Shown: positions 37,009-46,475, counted from the first letter of the stretch. The stretch is DNA of 64,000 bases from Limimonas halophila (GCF_900100655.1 NZ_FNCE01000001.1:589551-653550), one strand, 5' to 3'. A program made the numbers and translations. The notes: generated by a model from the sequence alone, not told the origin.

Positions 37009-39417
37009 TCAGTGCCGCGTGACCGGTTTGGCCTCGCCGGCCTCGGGATGCGGAAGCTGCTCCACCTCCTCGGGCGCCACGTCGCTGATGGGCGTGGGCT
37101 CCTGGGTGAGGGCGTTGTGCAGCACCTCGTCCAGGCGCTCGACCGGGATGATGGTCAGGCTGCGCTTCACGTTGTTCGGGATGTCGGCGAGGTCCTTCTC
37201 GTTCTCCTTAGGGATCAGGACCGTCGACAGCCCGCCGCGCAGCGCGGCCAGCAGCTTCTCCTTGAGGCCGCCGATCGCCAGCACGCGCCCGCGCAGCGTC
37301 GCCTCGCCGGTCATGGCCACGTCGTGGCGCACCGGAATGCCCGTCAGCGCGGAGACGATCGCCGTGACCATGGCGATGCCGGCGGACGGGCCGTCCTTGG
37401 GCGTCGCGCCCTCCGGCACGTGGACGTGGATCGACTTGCGCTCCAGCAGGCTCGGGTGGATGCCGTATTCCGCCGACCGGCTCTTGATGAAGAACTCGGC
37501 CGCCTGGATCGACTCCTTCATCACGTCACCGAGCTTGCCGGTGGAGGTCACCTTGCCCTTGCCGGGCACCGTGACCGCCTCGATCGACAGCAGTTCGCCG
37601 CCGACCTCGGTCCACGCCAGCCCCGTGGCCACGCCGACCAGATCCTCCTGCTCGGCCACGCCGTACTTGTAGCGCGGCACGCCGGCGTACTTCTGGAGGT
37701 TCTGGCGCGTCACCTGGATCTGCTTGGCCGCACCCGTGGTGATGTCCTTCACCGCCTTGCGGGCCAGCGAGCCCACCTCGCGCTCCAGGTTGCGCACGCC
37801 GGCCTCGCGGGTGTAGCGCCGGATCAGGTCGCGCAGCGCGCCGTCCGACAGCGACCACTCGCTCTCGTCCAGGCCATTTTCCGTGCGCTGCTTGGTGATG
37901 AGGTGGCGCTTGGCGATCTCCACCTTCTCATCCTCGGTGTAGCCGGGGATGCGGATGATCTCCATGCGGTCCAGCAGCGCCGGCGGCATGTCGAGCGTGT
38001 TGGCGGTGGTGATGAACATCACCTCCGACAGGTCGTACTCGACGTCCAGGTAGTGGTCGACGAAGTGCGAGTTCTGCTCGGGGTCCAGGATCTCCAGCAG
38101 GGCGGAGGAGGGATCGCCGCGCCAGTCGGCGCCGAGCTTGTCCACCTCGTCCAGCAGGAAGAGCGGGTTCTTCGTCCCGGCCTTCTTCATGCCCTGGATA
38201 ACCTTGCCCGGCATCGAGCCGATGTAGGTGCGCCGGTGGCCGCGCATTTCCGCCTCGTCGCGCACGCCGCCCAGCGACTGGCGGACGAACTCGCGGTTCG
38301 TGGCGCGGGCGATGGACTTGCCCAGGGAGGTCTTGCCCACGCCCGGCGGCCCCACGAGGCACAGGATCGGCCCCTTCACGCGCCCCATGCGCTTCTGGAC
38401 CGCCAGATACTCGATGATGCGCTCCTTCACGCGCGTCAGGCCGTAGTGGTCCGCGTCCAGCACTTCGCGGGCGACGTCGATGTCGTTCTTGACGCGGCTG
38501 CGCTTCTTCCACGGCACGGCCAGCATCCAGTCGAGGTAGTTGCGCACCACCGTCGACTCGGCCGACATCGGCGACATGTTCTTGAGCTTTTTCAGCTCGT
38601 TCTGGGCCTTTTCGCGCGCCTCCTTCGTCATCTTCGTCTTCTTGAGGCGCTCCTCCAGCTCCTGGAGTTCGTCCTGGCCCTCGTCGCCCTCGCCGAGCTC
38701 CTTGCGGATCGCCTTGAGCTGCTCGTTCAGGTAGTACTCGCGCTGCGTCTTCTCCATCTGCTTCTTGACGCGGTTCCGGACGCGCTTTTCGGCCTCCAGA
38801 CCGCCGATCTCGCCCTCGATGTAGGCGTAGACCTTCTCAAGCCGCTCGCTGACGGAGTCGCTTTCCAGCAGCTCCTGCTTGTCGGCGATGTTCAGCGACA
38901 GATGCGAGGCGATGGTGTCCGCCAGCTTGCTGGGGTCCTCGATCTGCGAGACGGTGTTGAGGACTTCCGGCGGGATCTTCTTGTTGAGCTTGATGTACTG
39001 CTCGAACTGCGAGACGACGCTGCGGCGCAACGCATCCAGCTCGCGGTCCTCCGCCGCTTCCTCGCCGATGACCTCGGCCTCGGCCTCGAGGAAGTCCTCG
39101 TTCTCGGTGAACCCGCCGATGCGCGCACGCTGACCGCCCTCGACCAGCACCTTGATCGTGCCGTCCGGCAGCTTGAGCAGCTGAAGGATGCTGGCGAGCG
39201 TGCCGACCTCGTACAGGTCCTTGGCGCCGGGGTCCTCGTGCTGCGCGTCCTTCTGCGCGACCAGCAGAATCTGCTTGTCGTCCTTGCGCACGTCCTCGAG
39301 CGCATTCACCGACTTCTCGCGCCCGACGAAGAGGGGCACGATCATGTGCGGGAAGACGACGATGTCGCGCAACGGAAGGACGGGATACTGTGTTCCGGCC
39401 TTGGACAGTTCCAACAT
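37009..39417 (-). CDS. lon: ATP-dependent protease Lon
   Basis: The 802-residue cytoplasmic protease degrades misfolded and short-lived regulators. An N-terminal substrate domain (about 10-200) and coiled coil precede the AAA+ module with Walker [10 protein letters not shown] (356-364) and Walker B FLLDEVDK. The protease domain has S678 ([10 protein letters not shown]) and K721 (GGLKEKLL), 43 residues apart as in E. coli. The C-terminal 30 residues are variable. The ATG at 39417 has GAGGAA upstream. The frame extends to 39576, but that stretch is promoter. Confidence 0.97.
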   Translation of the reverse strand: MLELSKAGTQYPVLPLRDIVVFPHMIVPLFVGREKSVNALEDVRKDDKQILLVAQKDAQHEDPGAKDLYEVGTLASILQLLKLPDGTIKVLVEGGQRARIGGFTENEDFLEAEAEVIGEEAAEDRELDALRRSVVSQFEQYIKLNKKIPPEVLNTVSQIEDPSKLADTIASHLSLNIADKQELLESDSVSERLEKVYAYIEGEIGGLEAEKRVRNRVKKQMEKTQREYYLNEQLKAIRKELGEGDEGQDELQELEERLKKTKMTKEAREKAQNELKKLKNMSPMSAESTVVRNYLDWMLAVPWKKRSRVKNDIDVAREVLDADHYGLTRVKERIIEYLAVQKRMGRVKGPILCLVGPPGVGKTSLGKSIARATNREFVRQSLGGVRDEAEMRGHRRTYIGSMPGKVIQGMKKAGTKNPLFLLDEVDKLGADWRGDPSSALLEILDPEQNSHFVDHYLDVEYDLSEVMFITTANTLDMPPALLDRMEIIRIPGYTEDEKVEIAKRHLITKQRTENGLDESEWSLSDGALRDLIRRYTREAGVRNLEREVGSLARKAVKDITTGAAKQIQVTRQNLQKYAGVPRYKYGVAEQEDLVGVATGLAWTEVGGELLSIEAVTVPGKGKVTSTGKLGDVMKESIQAAEFFIKSRSAEYGIHPSLLERKSIHVHVPEGATPKDGPSAGIAMVTAIVSALTGIPVRHDVAMTGEATLRGRVLAIGGLKEKLLAALRGGLSTVLIPKENEKDLADIPNNVKRSLTIIPVERLDEVLHNALTQEPTPISDVAPEEVEQLPHPEAGEAKPVTRH

Positions 39418-39518
39418 GGTTCCTCGACTTTGCGGCCTTCGGCGATCCCGGGGGACAACCCCAGCGAAGCGCCTCGCGCAATGGATGATGTGCCGTCTGG
39501 TGTTTGGCGTTGACCCGT

Positions 39519-39547
39519 ATGTTGCGTTCGCGCGCCGTTCCTTCAAG
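39519..39547 (-). promoter_or_regulatory. possible heat-shock (RpoH-type) promoter of lon
   Basis: On the minus strand CTTGAA (39547-39542), the core of RpoH -35 elements, is followed after 17 bp by CAACAT (39524-39519), a poor match to known -10 forms. It is about 100 bp upstream of lon, a classic RpoH target. Weak evidence. Confidence 0.3.
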
Positions 39548-39637
39548 AGCCGTGCCGACCATGGCAACGATGGCACAGCAGGCCCGTGGCGGGAATATGG
39601 CGTCAGGCGTCCGGGCGGGCGAGGGGGCGCCAGCCCG

Positions 39638-39910
39638 TCAAGCGCCGGGATCGCCCGCCGGTGGCGGGGCGAGCGGGGCCGGCGCTGCGTCCAATCGCCG
39701 GGTCAATTCGCCGTTGCGGGTGTTGGCGCGCTCGCGGTGCGCCCCGTCCACCTGGAGCGAATTGCCGCCGACAAGCTGGACATCGTGCACGCCGCTGGCA
39801 ACCGGAGCGTGCAAGCCGCGCGCTGCCGGGGCCGGCCCATGCCGTGCGGGCGCGCGCCGGCCAAGGAACCGTAGCAGGTCGGATGTCGTGTGCTCGCGCA
39901 TGGCCGACAT
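39638..39910 (-). CDS. small hypothetical protein upstream of lon
   Basis: In the 574-bp gap between lon and the Rieske gene, the minus strand carries a 90-residue frame. Its codon third positions are mostly G/C, but less strictly than in the neighbours. The product is Ala/Pro/Arg-rich with a more ordered middle (VHDVQLVGGNSLQVDG, then RERANTRNGELTRRLDA). No ribosome-binding site, signal peptide or known family is visible. The rest of the gap (39418-39637, 39911-39991) holds promoters at most. It may be a real small gene or chance. Confidence 0.35.
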   Translation of the reverse strand: MSAMREHTTSDLLRFLGRRAPARHGPAPAARGLHAPVASGVHDVQLVGGNSLQVDGAHRERANTRNGELTRRLDAAPAPLAPPPAGDPGA

Positions 39911-39991
39911 GGTTTTCGCATGCTACATGGCTCGGCGGTCGTGCGGCCAGCGCGCGGCTGACGGATGGTTCCAGACGGGAGAGACAACGCA

Positions 39992-40324
39992 ATGACCGAC
40001 GAGCAGAACGTCACTTGGCACGCCGTGATCACAGCGAGCGAGCTGGAAGAGGATGAGCCCGAGCACGTGAAGATCGGGGACACCCCCGTCTGCATCGTCC
40101 GCCTGGAAGATGGCATCTACGCCATCAACGACATCTGCACCCATGAGTTCGCCCTGCTGTCCGAGGGTTTCGTCGAGGACGAAGAGGTCGAGTGCCCGCT
40201 TCATCAGGCGCGCTTCAACGTCAAGACCGGCGCGTGCACGGCGCTGCCGGCGAAGGAGGACGTGCCCACCTATCGCGTGAAGGTCGAGGGCGATCAGGTC
40301 TACGTCGGCATGCCCGCGAGCTGA
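39992..40324 (+). CDS. Rieske-type [2Fe-2S] ferredoxin
   Basis: The 110-residue protein is a soluble Rieske ferredoxin. The cluster ligands are C49-T-H51 and C68-P-L-H71, 16 residues apart as in dioxygenase ferredoxins. GGGAGAG lies about 8 bases before the ATG. The FAD reductase gene begins 7 bp after its stop, so the two form an NAD(P)H to ferredoxin electron-transfer pair. No oxygenase gene is adjacent, so the final acceptor is unknown. Confidence 0.93.
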   Translation: MTDEQNVTWHAVITASELEEDEPEHVKIGDTPVCIVRLEDGIYAINDICTHEFALLSEGFVEDEEVECPLHQARFNVKTGACTALPAKEDVPTYRVKVEGDQVYVGMPAS

Positions 40325-40331
40325 GGCGCGC

Positions 40332-41558
40332 ATGGCGGACGATCGCACCATCGTCGTCGTGGGCGGCGGCCAGGCCGGAGGCCGGGCCGCGGAAGCCGCC
40401 TGCGCGGCCGGCTGGTCCGGCCGCGTTCTCGTGCTCGCCGGCGAGCCGCGCCGCCCCTACGAACGCCCGCCGCTGTCCAAGGCGGTGCTGACCGGCAAGG
40501 CGGGCCTGGAGGTCACGGATCTCGATCTCGGCGAAGCCGCCGAGCGCGTGGAGGTCCGCACCGGCGTGCGCGTGACCGGCATCGACCGCACCGCGCGCAC
40601 GCTGACCACGGCCCACGGCGAAACGATCGGGTACGACGGCCTCGTGCTGGCGACGGGCTCGCGCCCGCGCACGCTCAGCCTTCCGGGTGCCGATCTGCCC
40701 GGCATCCAGACCTTCCGCGACGCGGACGACGCGCTGGCGCTGCGGGAGTCCGTCGTGGCCGGCGAGCGCATCGTCGTGATCGGCGGCGGCTACATCGGCA
40801 TGGAGATCGCCGCCTCGGCGCGCGCCTGCGAATGCCCGGTGACCGTGCTGGAGGCCGCGCCCACCGTCATGGCGCGCCAGGTGGTGCGCGGTGTGGGCGA
40901 CTGGTTCGTCGAGCTGCACCGCCGCCACGGCGCGGACGTCGTGCTGGGCGCCAAGGTCGCCGGGTTTGAGGGCGAGCAGCGGGTGACGGGTGTGCGCTTG
41001 GACGACGGCACCGTCTATCCGGCGGACCGTGTCGTCGTCGGCGTCGGCATCGCGCCCAACGTGGAGCTGGCCGACGCCGCCGGGCTGACGGTGGACGACG
41101 GCATCGTCGTCGACGAACACGCCATGACCGAGGACCCGGCCATCGCGGCGGCGGGGGACTGCACCAGCCACCCCAATCCGCTGCTCGGCCGCCGCATCCG
41201 CCTGGAATCCTGGCAGAACGCGGAGTACCAGGGGCGCGCGGCGGGCGCCACGCTGGCGGGCGAACTGACGCGCCACGCGCAGCTGCCGTGGTTCTGGAGC
41301 GACCAGCACGGCGTCAACCTGCAAATGGTGGGCCTGCCGGAGCACTGGGACCGCGAGATCTGGCGCGGTACGCCCGACGACGGGCCGTGCATCGTCTTCC
41401 TCATGCAGGACGGTTACGTCGTCGGCGCCCAGGCCATCGACAACGGCAAGGACATCGCCGTGGCCCGCCGCATGATCGAGCGCGACGCGAAGCCCGACCC
41501 GGACGCGCTGGCCGACCCCGCGGCCTCGCTCAAGAAGGTGCTCAAGGCCGCGAGTTGA
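40332..41558 (+). CDS. FAD-dependent ferredoxin reductase
   Basis: The 408-residue flavoprotein resembles putidaredoxin/rhodocoxin reductases. It has an FAD-binding GGGQAGGRAAEA near the N-terminus, YERPPLSKAVL, an NAD-binding VIGGGYIGMEIAA at about 155-167, and AAAGDC (second FAD motif), then a C-terminal ferredoxin-interaction domain with WFWSDQHGVNLQMVG. It should pass electrons from NAD(P)H to the Rieske protein encoded immediately upstream. Convergent with the PatZ-type gene. Confidence 0.93.
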   Translation: MADDRTIVVVGGGQAGGRAAEAACAAGWSGRVLVLAGEPRRPYERPPLSKAVLTGKAGLEVTDLDLGEAAERVEVRTGVRVTGIDRTARTLTTAHGETIGYDGLVLATGSRPRTLSLPGADLPGIQTFRDADDALALRESVVAGERIVVIGGGYIGMEIAASARACECPVTVLEAAPTVMARQVVRGVGDWFVELHRRHGADVVLGAKVAGFEGEQRVTGVRLDDGTVYPADRVVVGVGIAPNVELADAAGLTVDDGIVVDEHAMTEDPAIAAAGDCTSHPNPLLGRRIRLESWQNAEYQGRAAGATLAGELTRHAQLPWFWSDQHGVNLQMVGLPEHWDREIWRGTPDDGPCIVFLMQDGYVVGAQAIDNGKDIAVARRMIERDAKPDPDALADPAASLKKVLKAAS

Positions 41559-41579
41559 CGCGCCGCGCGCTGCCGGTCG

Positions 41580-44294
41580 TTACGCCTTGTTCAGCGGCAG
41601 GCGCACACGCGTGATCTGCGGGTCGTCCGGCGTGCGGTGCTTCTCGAAGCCGAGGTCTTCGCAGATCTGGAGCATGCGGCGGTTCTCGGTGAGCACATCG
41701 CCCACGATCTCGCCCGTGCCGCGCTCCCTGGCGTAGGCGATGATCCGGTCCATGAGCATGCGGCCCAGGCCGCGGCCCTTGATGTCCGAGCGCACCTCGA
41801 CGGCGTACTCGCCCACGCGGTTGTCCGGGTCGCAGTCGATGCGCACGACCCCCCAGATCTCTTCGGTGTTGCGGCCGGGGGCGTTGCGACCGGGGGCGTT
41901 GCGGCCGGGCAGGGCGACGAAGGCCATCGCCCGGTCGTAGTCGATCTGGGTCAGCCGGGCGGCGAAGTGGTGGCGCAGTTCGCGCATCTGCGTGAAGTAG
42001 CGCATGCGCACGTCTTCGCCCGACAGCTTGTGGAAGAAGTCCTGAAGCGCCGGTTCGTCCTCCGGGCGGATGGGGCGCAGGAAGATCTCGCTTCCGTCCG
42101 GCGCGGTGACGGTCTGCTCCAGCTCGCGCGGGTAGGGGCGGATCGCCAAGCGTGGCGTTTCGGTTTGGGGTGGTTGCTGGACCTTGATGCGCGCGTCCAG
42201 CGCCACGACGCCGTCCGGCCCGGCCAGCAGCGGGTTGATGTCCACCTCGGCGATCTCCGGGCGGTCGGCGACCAGCTGCGACAGCTCGATCAGTGCCAGC
42301 GCCACGGCGTCCACGTCGGCGGCGGGCTGGCCGCGATAGCCGGCGAGCAGGCGGCTGACCCGCGTGTCCGCGATGGTGCGCCGGGCCAGCGGCATGTTCA
42401 GCGGCGGCAGCGCCAGGCTCTGGTCGCGCAGCACCTCCACCGCCGTGCCGCCCTGGCCGAAGAGAATGACGGGGCCGAAGATGTTGTCCGTGGTCGCGCC
42501 CAGAATGAGTTCGTGGGCGTCGGCCCGCCGCGCCATGCGCTGAACCGTCATGCCGTCGACGGTGGCGTCGGGTCGCCGCTTGGCGACACGCCCCAGCATG
42601 CGCTCCGCCGCATCGCGCACGGCCTGCTCGGAGTCCAGCTCCAGCTCGACCCCGCCGACCTCGCTCTTGTGCGTGATGTCGGGGGACTGGATCTTCAGCG
42701 CCACGGGGAAGCCCAGCTCATTGGCGGAGGTGGCCGCTTCTTCGGCATCGCGGGCCAGCCGCGTGTCGACAATGGGGATGCCGTAGGCCTGGAGGGCGCG
42801 CTTGGAATCGCCCTCCGACATCCAGGTGAGGCCGGCCTCCAGGGCGCTGTCGATGAGCTGTTTGGCGCGTTCGGTGTCGGGCTCGAAGTCGTGCGGCGTG
42901 GACGCCGGCGTCTCCATCAACTCGTCCTGGCTGCGCCGGTAGTTCACCAGGTGCATGAAGCCGCGCACGGCGTTTTCGGGCGTCGTGTAGCTGGGGATGC
43001 GGTGCTCGGCGAAGATCTTGCGCGCCGTCCGCGCCGCGCCTTCGCCCAGCCAGGAGGTGAACACCGGCTTGCGCGGATTGTCGCCCACGGTGTCGGCCGT
43101 GGCGCGCGCGGCGTCGGTCGGGTCCGCCACGGCGACGGGCGTGTTCAGCACCAGCACGGCATCGGTGTTGGCGTCCACCATCAGGGTTTCCAGCGCCGTG
43201 GCGTAGCGGCTGCCGGGCGCGTCGCCGATGATGTCCACGGGATTGCCGTGCGACCAGACGGGCGGCAGCACCTCGTTCAGGGCCGCGATGGTGTCGTCCG
43301 AAAGTTCGGCCAGGTGCCCGCCGCTGCCGGCGACGGCGTCGGTCGCCAGCACGCCCAGGCCGCCGCCGTTGGTGAGGATCGCCATGCGGTCGCCGCGCAC
43401 GCGCGGCGCGTTGGACAGTGTCTCCGCCGCGTCGAACAGCTCGTCCATGTCGCCCACGCGCAGCATGCCGGCGCGGCGGAAGGCGGCCTCGTAGACCGCA
43501 TCCGAACCCGCCAGCGCGCCGGTGTGCGAGCTGGCGGCCTTCGCCCCGGCGGCGTAGCGCCCGGCCTTGATGACGATGATGGGCTTGGTGCGCGCCGTCG
43601 CGCGGGCGGCCGACATGAACTTGCGCGCTTCGGTGATGCTCTCGACGTAGAGCAGAATGGCGCGCGTGTTGGGGTCGCTGCCCAGGTAGTCGAGGACGTC
43701 GCCAAAGTCGACGTCGATCATGTTGCCGAGCGCGGTGATGTGGGAGAAGCCGATGTCGCGCGGCGTCGCCCAGTCCAGCACGGCCGTCGCCATCGCCCCG
43801 GACTGCGCCACGAAGGCCAGATCGCCCGTCATCGGCGAGAGGTGCGCGAAGCTGGCGTTGAGGCCCCGGTCGGGGCGCAGGACGCCGATGCAGTTCGGCC
43901 CCACCACGCGCAGGGTGTAGGGGCGCGCCGCGTCCAGCACGGCCTGGCGGCGGGCCTGACCCGTTTCGTCGCCGCCCTCGCCGAAGCCGGCGGTGATGAC
44001 CACGGCCGCCCGCGTGCCGTTGGCGCCCAGTTCCGCGACGATGTCCGCGACGGTGTCCGGCGGCGTCGCGATCACGGCCAGGTCGGGCGCGAAGGGCAGC
44101 TCGCTGACCGAGCCGTAGGTCAGCACGCCCTCGATCGACTGGTGCTTGGGGTGCACCGGCAGGATCGGGCCGTCGAAGCCGGTGTGGAAGAGGTTGCGCG
44201 CCAGCACCTTGCCCACGGTGTTGGCCTTGCGCGAGGCGCCGATCACGGCGATCGACTGCGGTGCGAAGAGGGCGTCGAGGTTGCGGACGCTCAT
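41580..44294 (-). CDS. ADP-forming acyl-CoA synthetase/GNAT fusion (PatZ-type)
   Basis: The 904-residue protein joins a CoA-binding domain (about 5-130, with IAVIGASRKANTVGK), succinyl-CoA-ligase-like domains (130-460), an ATP-grasp domain (about 490-710, ALKIQSPDITHKSEVGGVEL) and a C-terminal GNAT domain (about 745-904, SDIKGRGLGRMLMDRII). Relatives such as E. coli PatZ acetylate protein lysines, notably acetyl-CoA synthetase, and some sense CoA thioesters. Whether the synthetase part is catalytic here cannot be told. GGGAGGA precedes the ATG. An in-frame tandem repeat sits in the GNAT domain. Confidence 0.9.
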   Translation of the reverse strand: MSVRNLDALFAPQSIAVIGASRKANTVGKVLARNLFHTGFDGPILPVHPKHQSIEGVLTYGSVSELPFAPDLAVIATPPDTVADIVAELGANGTRAAVVITAGFGEGGDETGQARRQAVLDAARPYTLRVVGPNCIGVLRPDRGLNASFAHLSPMTGDLAFVAQSGAMATAVLDWATPRDIGFSHITALGNMIDVDFGDVLDYLGSDPNTRAILLYVESITEARKFMSAARATARTKPIIVIKAGRYAAGAKAASSHTGALAGSDAVYEAAFRRAGMLRVGDMDELFDAAETLSNAPRVRGDRMAILTNGGGLGVLATDAVAGSGGHLAELSDDTIAALNEVLPPVWSHGNPVDIIGDAPGSRYATALETLMVDANTDAVLVLNTPVAVADPTDAARATADTVGDNPRKPVFTSWLGEGAARTARKIFAEHRIPSYTTPENAVRGFMHLVNYRRSQDELMETPASTPHDFEPDTERAKQLIDSALEAGLTWMSEGDSKRALQAYGIPIVDTRLARDAEEAATSANELGFPVALKIQSPDITHKSEVGGVELELDSEQAVRDAAERMLGRVAKRRPDATVDGMTVQRMARRADAHELILGATTDNIFGPVILFGQGGTAVEVLRDQSLALPPLNMPLARRTIADTRVSRLLAGYRGQPAADVDAVALALIELSQLVADRPEIAEVDINPLLAGPDGVVALDARIKVQQPPQTETPRLAIRPYPRELEQTVTAPDGSEIFLRPIRPEDEPALQDFFHKLSGEDVRMRYFTQMRELRHHFAARLTQIDYDRAMAFVALPGRNAPGRNAPGRNTEEIWGVVRIDCDPDNRVGEYAVEVRSDIKGRGLGRMLMDRIIAYARERGTGEIVGDVLTENRRMLQICEDLGFEKHRTPDDPQITRVRLPLNKA
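41866..41910 (-). repeat. three 15-bp in-frame tandem repeats
   Basis: Three near-identical 15-base units (41866-41880, 41881-41895, 41896-41910; one or two mismatches between units) encode NAPGR-type repeats in the GNAT domain, reading PGRNAPGRNAPGRN. Unit length keeps frame, so copy number could vary without disrupting the protein. Confidence 0.85.
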
Positions 44295-44405
44295 CGCGTC
44301 CTCCCGGAATTGTGCCACGAAACGGGGCGAGCGTGCCGCACCGCGAAGGCCGGCACCTTGACCGCGATCAAGCGGTTTGCTCGCCCATTTGTGCACCGCA
44401 ACACG

Positions 44406-45029
44406 TCACGCCGCAACCGCCTTGCCGACCTCGACCAGCCCCGCGAGCACGCCGACGAAGACGCCCACCGCCGCCATGCCGACCAGCACGCCCGCGATGA
44501 CCACCAGTCCGTCGCGTTCCAGCAGCCCCGCTGCGATCAGGATAAGCGAGATCGCCGGCAGCCAGCCGCTGAAGGGCAGGGGAAACACCGAGATCAGCGA
44601 AATGGCGAAGGCGAAAACGCCGACGAAGCGCACCCCCGCCGACGACCAGACCGCGGCCAGGCGCGGCTGCACCAGGATCTCGATGGCGCGCAGGATGGGG
44701 ATGAGCTTGCGACAGGTGGCGAGCACGCGCTCGCGCGGGAACACGCGGTTGAGCAGCCAGCGCGGCAGCCACAGCGTGCCGCGCCCGAAGGCCATCTGCA
44801 CCGTCACCAGCACGGCCGGCACGGCGACGATGTTGGACAGCCCCAGCGGCGTCGGCAGCAGTTGCGGCGCGGCCAGCACCAGCAGCGCCGAGGCCAGGCC
44901 CCGCTCCCCCAGGGCCGCGAGCACGTCCACCAGCCGCACACGCGAGTCCGTGAAGATGTCCGGAAACGCGGCGACGAGGTCGGCCGTCGTGGGCGTGAGC
45001 GGGTAGAGCCAGTGATGGGCCACGTCCAA
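44406..45029 (-). CDS. ExoD family membrane protein
   Basis: The 207-residue protein has about four to five hydrophobic segments and matches the ExoD family: an early ALGERGLASALLVLAAPQLLP, PLGLSNIVAVPAVLVTVQMAFGR, and a late SGWLPAISLILIAAGLLERDG. ExoD was found through exopolysaccharide and alkali-sensitivity phenotypes in Sinorhizobium; its mechanism is unknown. GGAGGTTG precedes the start. It lies 111 bp upstream of the PatZ-type gene on the same strand and may be co-transcribed. Confidence 0.85.
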   Translation of the reverse strand: MDVAHHWLYPLTPTTADLVAAFPDIFTDSRVRLVDVLAALGERGLASALLVLAAPQLLPTPLGLSNIVAVPAVLVTVQMAFGRGTLWLPRWLLNRVFPRERVLATCRKLIPILRAIEILVQPRLAAVWSSAGVRFVGVFAFAISLISVFPLPFSGWLPAISLILIAAGLLERDGLVVIAGVLVGMAAVGVFVGVLAGLVEVGKAVAA

Positions 45030-45131
45030 CCTCCGGCGCGGGCGCTGCCACCGTGCGGCGCACGGGCGCGACCAGCATGTGGCGCCGGGGGTGGTGGTGG
45101 CGTCAAGCCCGATCGGCCAGCGGGCCGCGGC

Positions 45132-45770
45132 TCAGCCGCCGGTGAGGCCCGTGACGGCCTGGAACTGCCGCCGCGTCGCTTGGTCGCTGCGGAAGCTGCC
45201 GAGCATGCGGCTGGTGACCACGTCGCTGGTGTCCTGCGCGGCCGGGCGGACGCCGGTGCCGTGGTGCCGCGCGCGCAGGACCACGGCGACGCCGTGGGGC
45301 TGGAGCACCGCCTGGATGGTGTCGGCGATCTCGACGGTCAGGCGCTCCTGGTGCTGGAGGCGGCGGGCCAGGATGTCCACCACGCGCGCCAGCTTGCTCA
45401 CGCCCACGACGCGGCGCTGCGGGATGTAGCCGATGTGCGCCGTGCCCACGATGGGCAGCATGTCGTCGGCGCTGTGGCTGACGAAGGTCACGCCGTTGAG
45501 GACGATCATCTCGTCGTAGCCGTCGGTTTCGGCGAAGGTGCGTTCCAGAAACGCCGTCGGGTCCTCGCCGTAGCCGCCGAAGAGCGTGCGGAAGGCGTCC
45601 AGCACGCGCGGGGCCGTGCGCGCATCGGGCGCGCCGCCCAGATGGCTCAGCAGGGTGTGCACCGCCGCCTCGGCCTCGCCTTCGTCCGGTTGCCCGCCGT
45701 TCGCGGACCCTGCGTCCCGCGGAGCCATCGCCGCCCCCATGCCCGTTTCGTCGCGTGCCCCGTACCACAT
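45132..45770 (-). CDS. GTP cyclohydrolase I-like protein lacking the zinc site
   Basis: Most of this 212-residue protein is unmistakably FolE (GTP cyclohydrolase I): GYIPQRRVVGVSKLARVVD, then LQHQERLTVEIADTIQAVL and VTSRMLGSFRSDQATRRQF. Yet the catalytic centre is gone. Where active enzymes have SHCEHHMLP, it reads SHSADDMLP (S100, A101, D102, D103), removing a zinc Cys, a zinc His and the catalytic His. The third ligand, Cys of HxC, is glycine (G171). The REGLxxTPxRV segment is also shortened. The pterin-anchoring QE (141-142) remains. Folate synthesis by the normal mechanism looks impossible. Starts at 45740 and 45728 are alternatives. Confidence 0.88.
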   Translation of the reverse strand: MWYGARDETGMGAAMAPRDAGSANGGQPDEGEAEAAVHTLLSHLGGAPDARTAPRVLDAFRTLFGGYGEDPTAFLERTFAETDGYDEMIVLNGVTFVSHSADDMLPIVGTAHIGYIPQRRVVGVSKLARVVDILARRLQHQERLTVEIADTIQAVLQPHGVAVVLRARHHGTGVRPAAQDTSDVVTSRMLGSFRSDQATRRQFQAVTGLTGG

Positions 45771-45899
45771 ACGTCAAGGACTCCGGCCTGGATGCCGTGG
45801 GCGTGTCCATCCCCGTTTCAGCGAATGCGTGGCGTGCGCGCGGGCGCGCTCCCACATTCAGGGAAACATTCTCTTCCGGTGAGACGCGGAGGTGAGCCC

Positions 45900-46469
45900 A
45901 TGACCGCAGACCCGCACCGCGACCTGACCCAGGGCGACGCCGTCGTCGCCGTCGACGTGCAGAACGATTTCTGCCCCGGCGGCGCGCTTGAGGTGCCCGA
46001 GGGCGACCGGGTCGTGGACACGCTCAACACCTGGATGGCGGCGGCGCGCGACGCCGGCGCGCACGTCTACGCCTCGCGCGACTGGCACCCGCGCGACCAC
46101 ATCAGCTTTCAGCCCCAGGGCGGGCCGTGGCCGGTGCACTGCGTGCAGGACACCACGGGCGCCGCCTTTCATCCCTATCTGCGCCTGCCCGAGGACACCA
46201 TCGTCGTCACCAAGGGCACGCGCTTCGACAAGGATCAGTACAGCGCCTTCGACGAAACCGGCTTCGCCGAGGAGCTGAAGCGCCACGGCATCGAGCGCCT
46301 GTGGATCGGCGGCCTGGCCGAGGATGTCTGCGTGCGCGCCACCGCGCTCGACGCCGCGAAGCACGGCTTCACCGTCCACGTCCTCACCGAAGCCACGCGT
46401 GCCATCAGCGCCGAGAGCCGCGAGAAGACCGAGGCCGAGCTGAAGGACGCGGGCGTGCTGGTGTTGTAA
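45900..46469 (+). CDS. pncA: nicotinamidase (PncA-type isochorismatase-fold hydrolase)
   Basis: The 189-residue enzyme should hydrolyse nicotinamide to nicotinate for NAD salvage. The catalytic triad D19 (VDVQNDF), K105 (VVTKGTRFDKDQYS) and C144 (EDVCVRAT) is present, as are metal-site residues in SRDWHPRDHISF (D61, H63). A cis-peptide GGLAEDVC segment precedes the nucleophile. CGGAGG lies eight bases before the ATG. It is monocistronic and runs tail to tail with the acyl-ligase gene, with 6 bp between. Confidence 0.92.
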   Translation: MTADPHRDLTQGDAVVAVDVQNDFCPGGALEVPEGDRVVDTLNTWMAAARDAGAHVYASRDWHPRDHISFQPQGGPWPVHCVQDTTGAAFHPYLRLPEDTIVVTKGTRFDKDQYSAFDETGFAEELKRHGIERLWIGGLAEDVCVRATALDAAKHGFTVHVLTEATRAISAESREKTEAELKDAGVLVL

Positions 46470-46475
46470 CGCGGT

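Noticed and set aside
41866..41910. CRISPR-like repeat
   Set aside because: Units are contiguous without spacers, only 15 bp, and lie in frame inside a protein domain.
41637..45899. Continuous plus-strand open frame of over 4 kb leading into pncA
   Set aside because: It runs opposite PatZ-type, ExoD and FolE-like genes. Only the part from 45900 has a ribosome-binding site and a recognisable protein (nicotinamidase).
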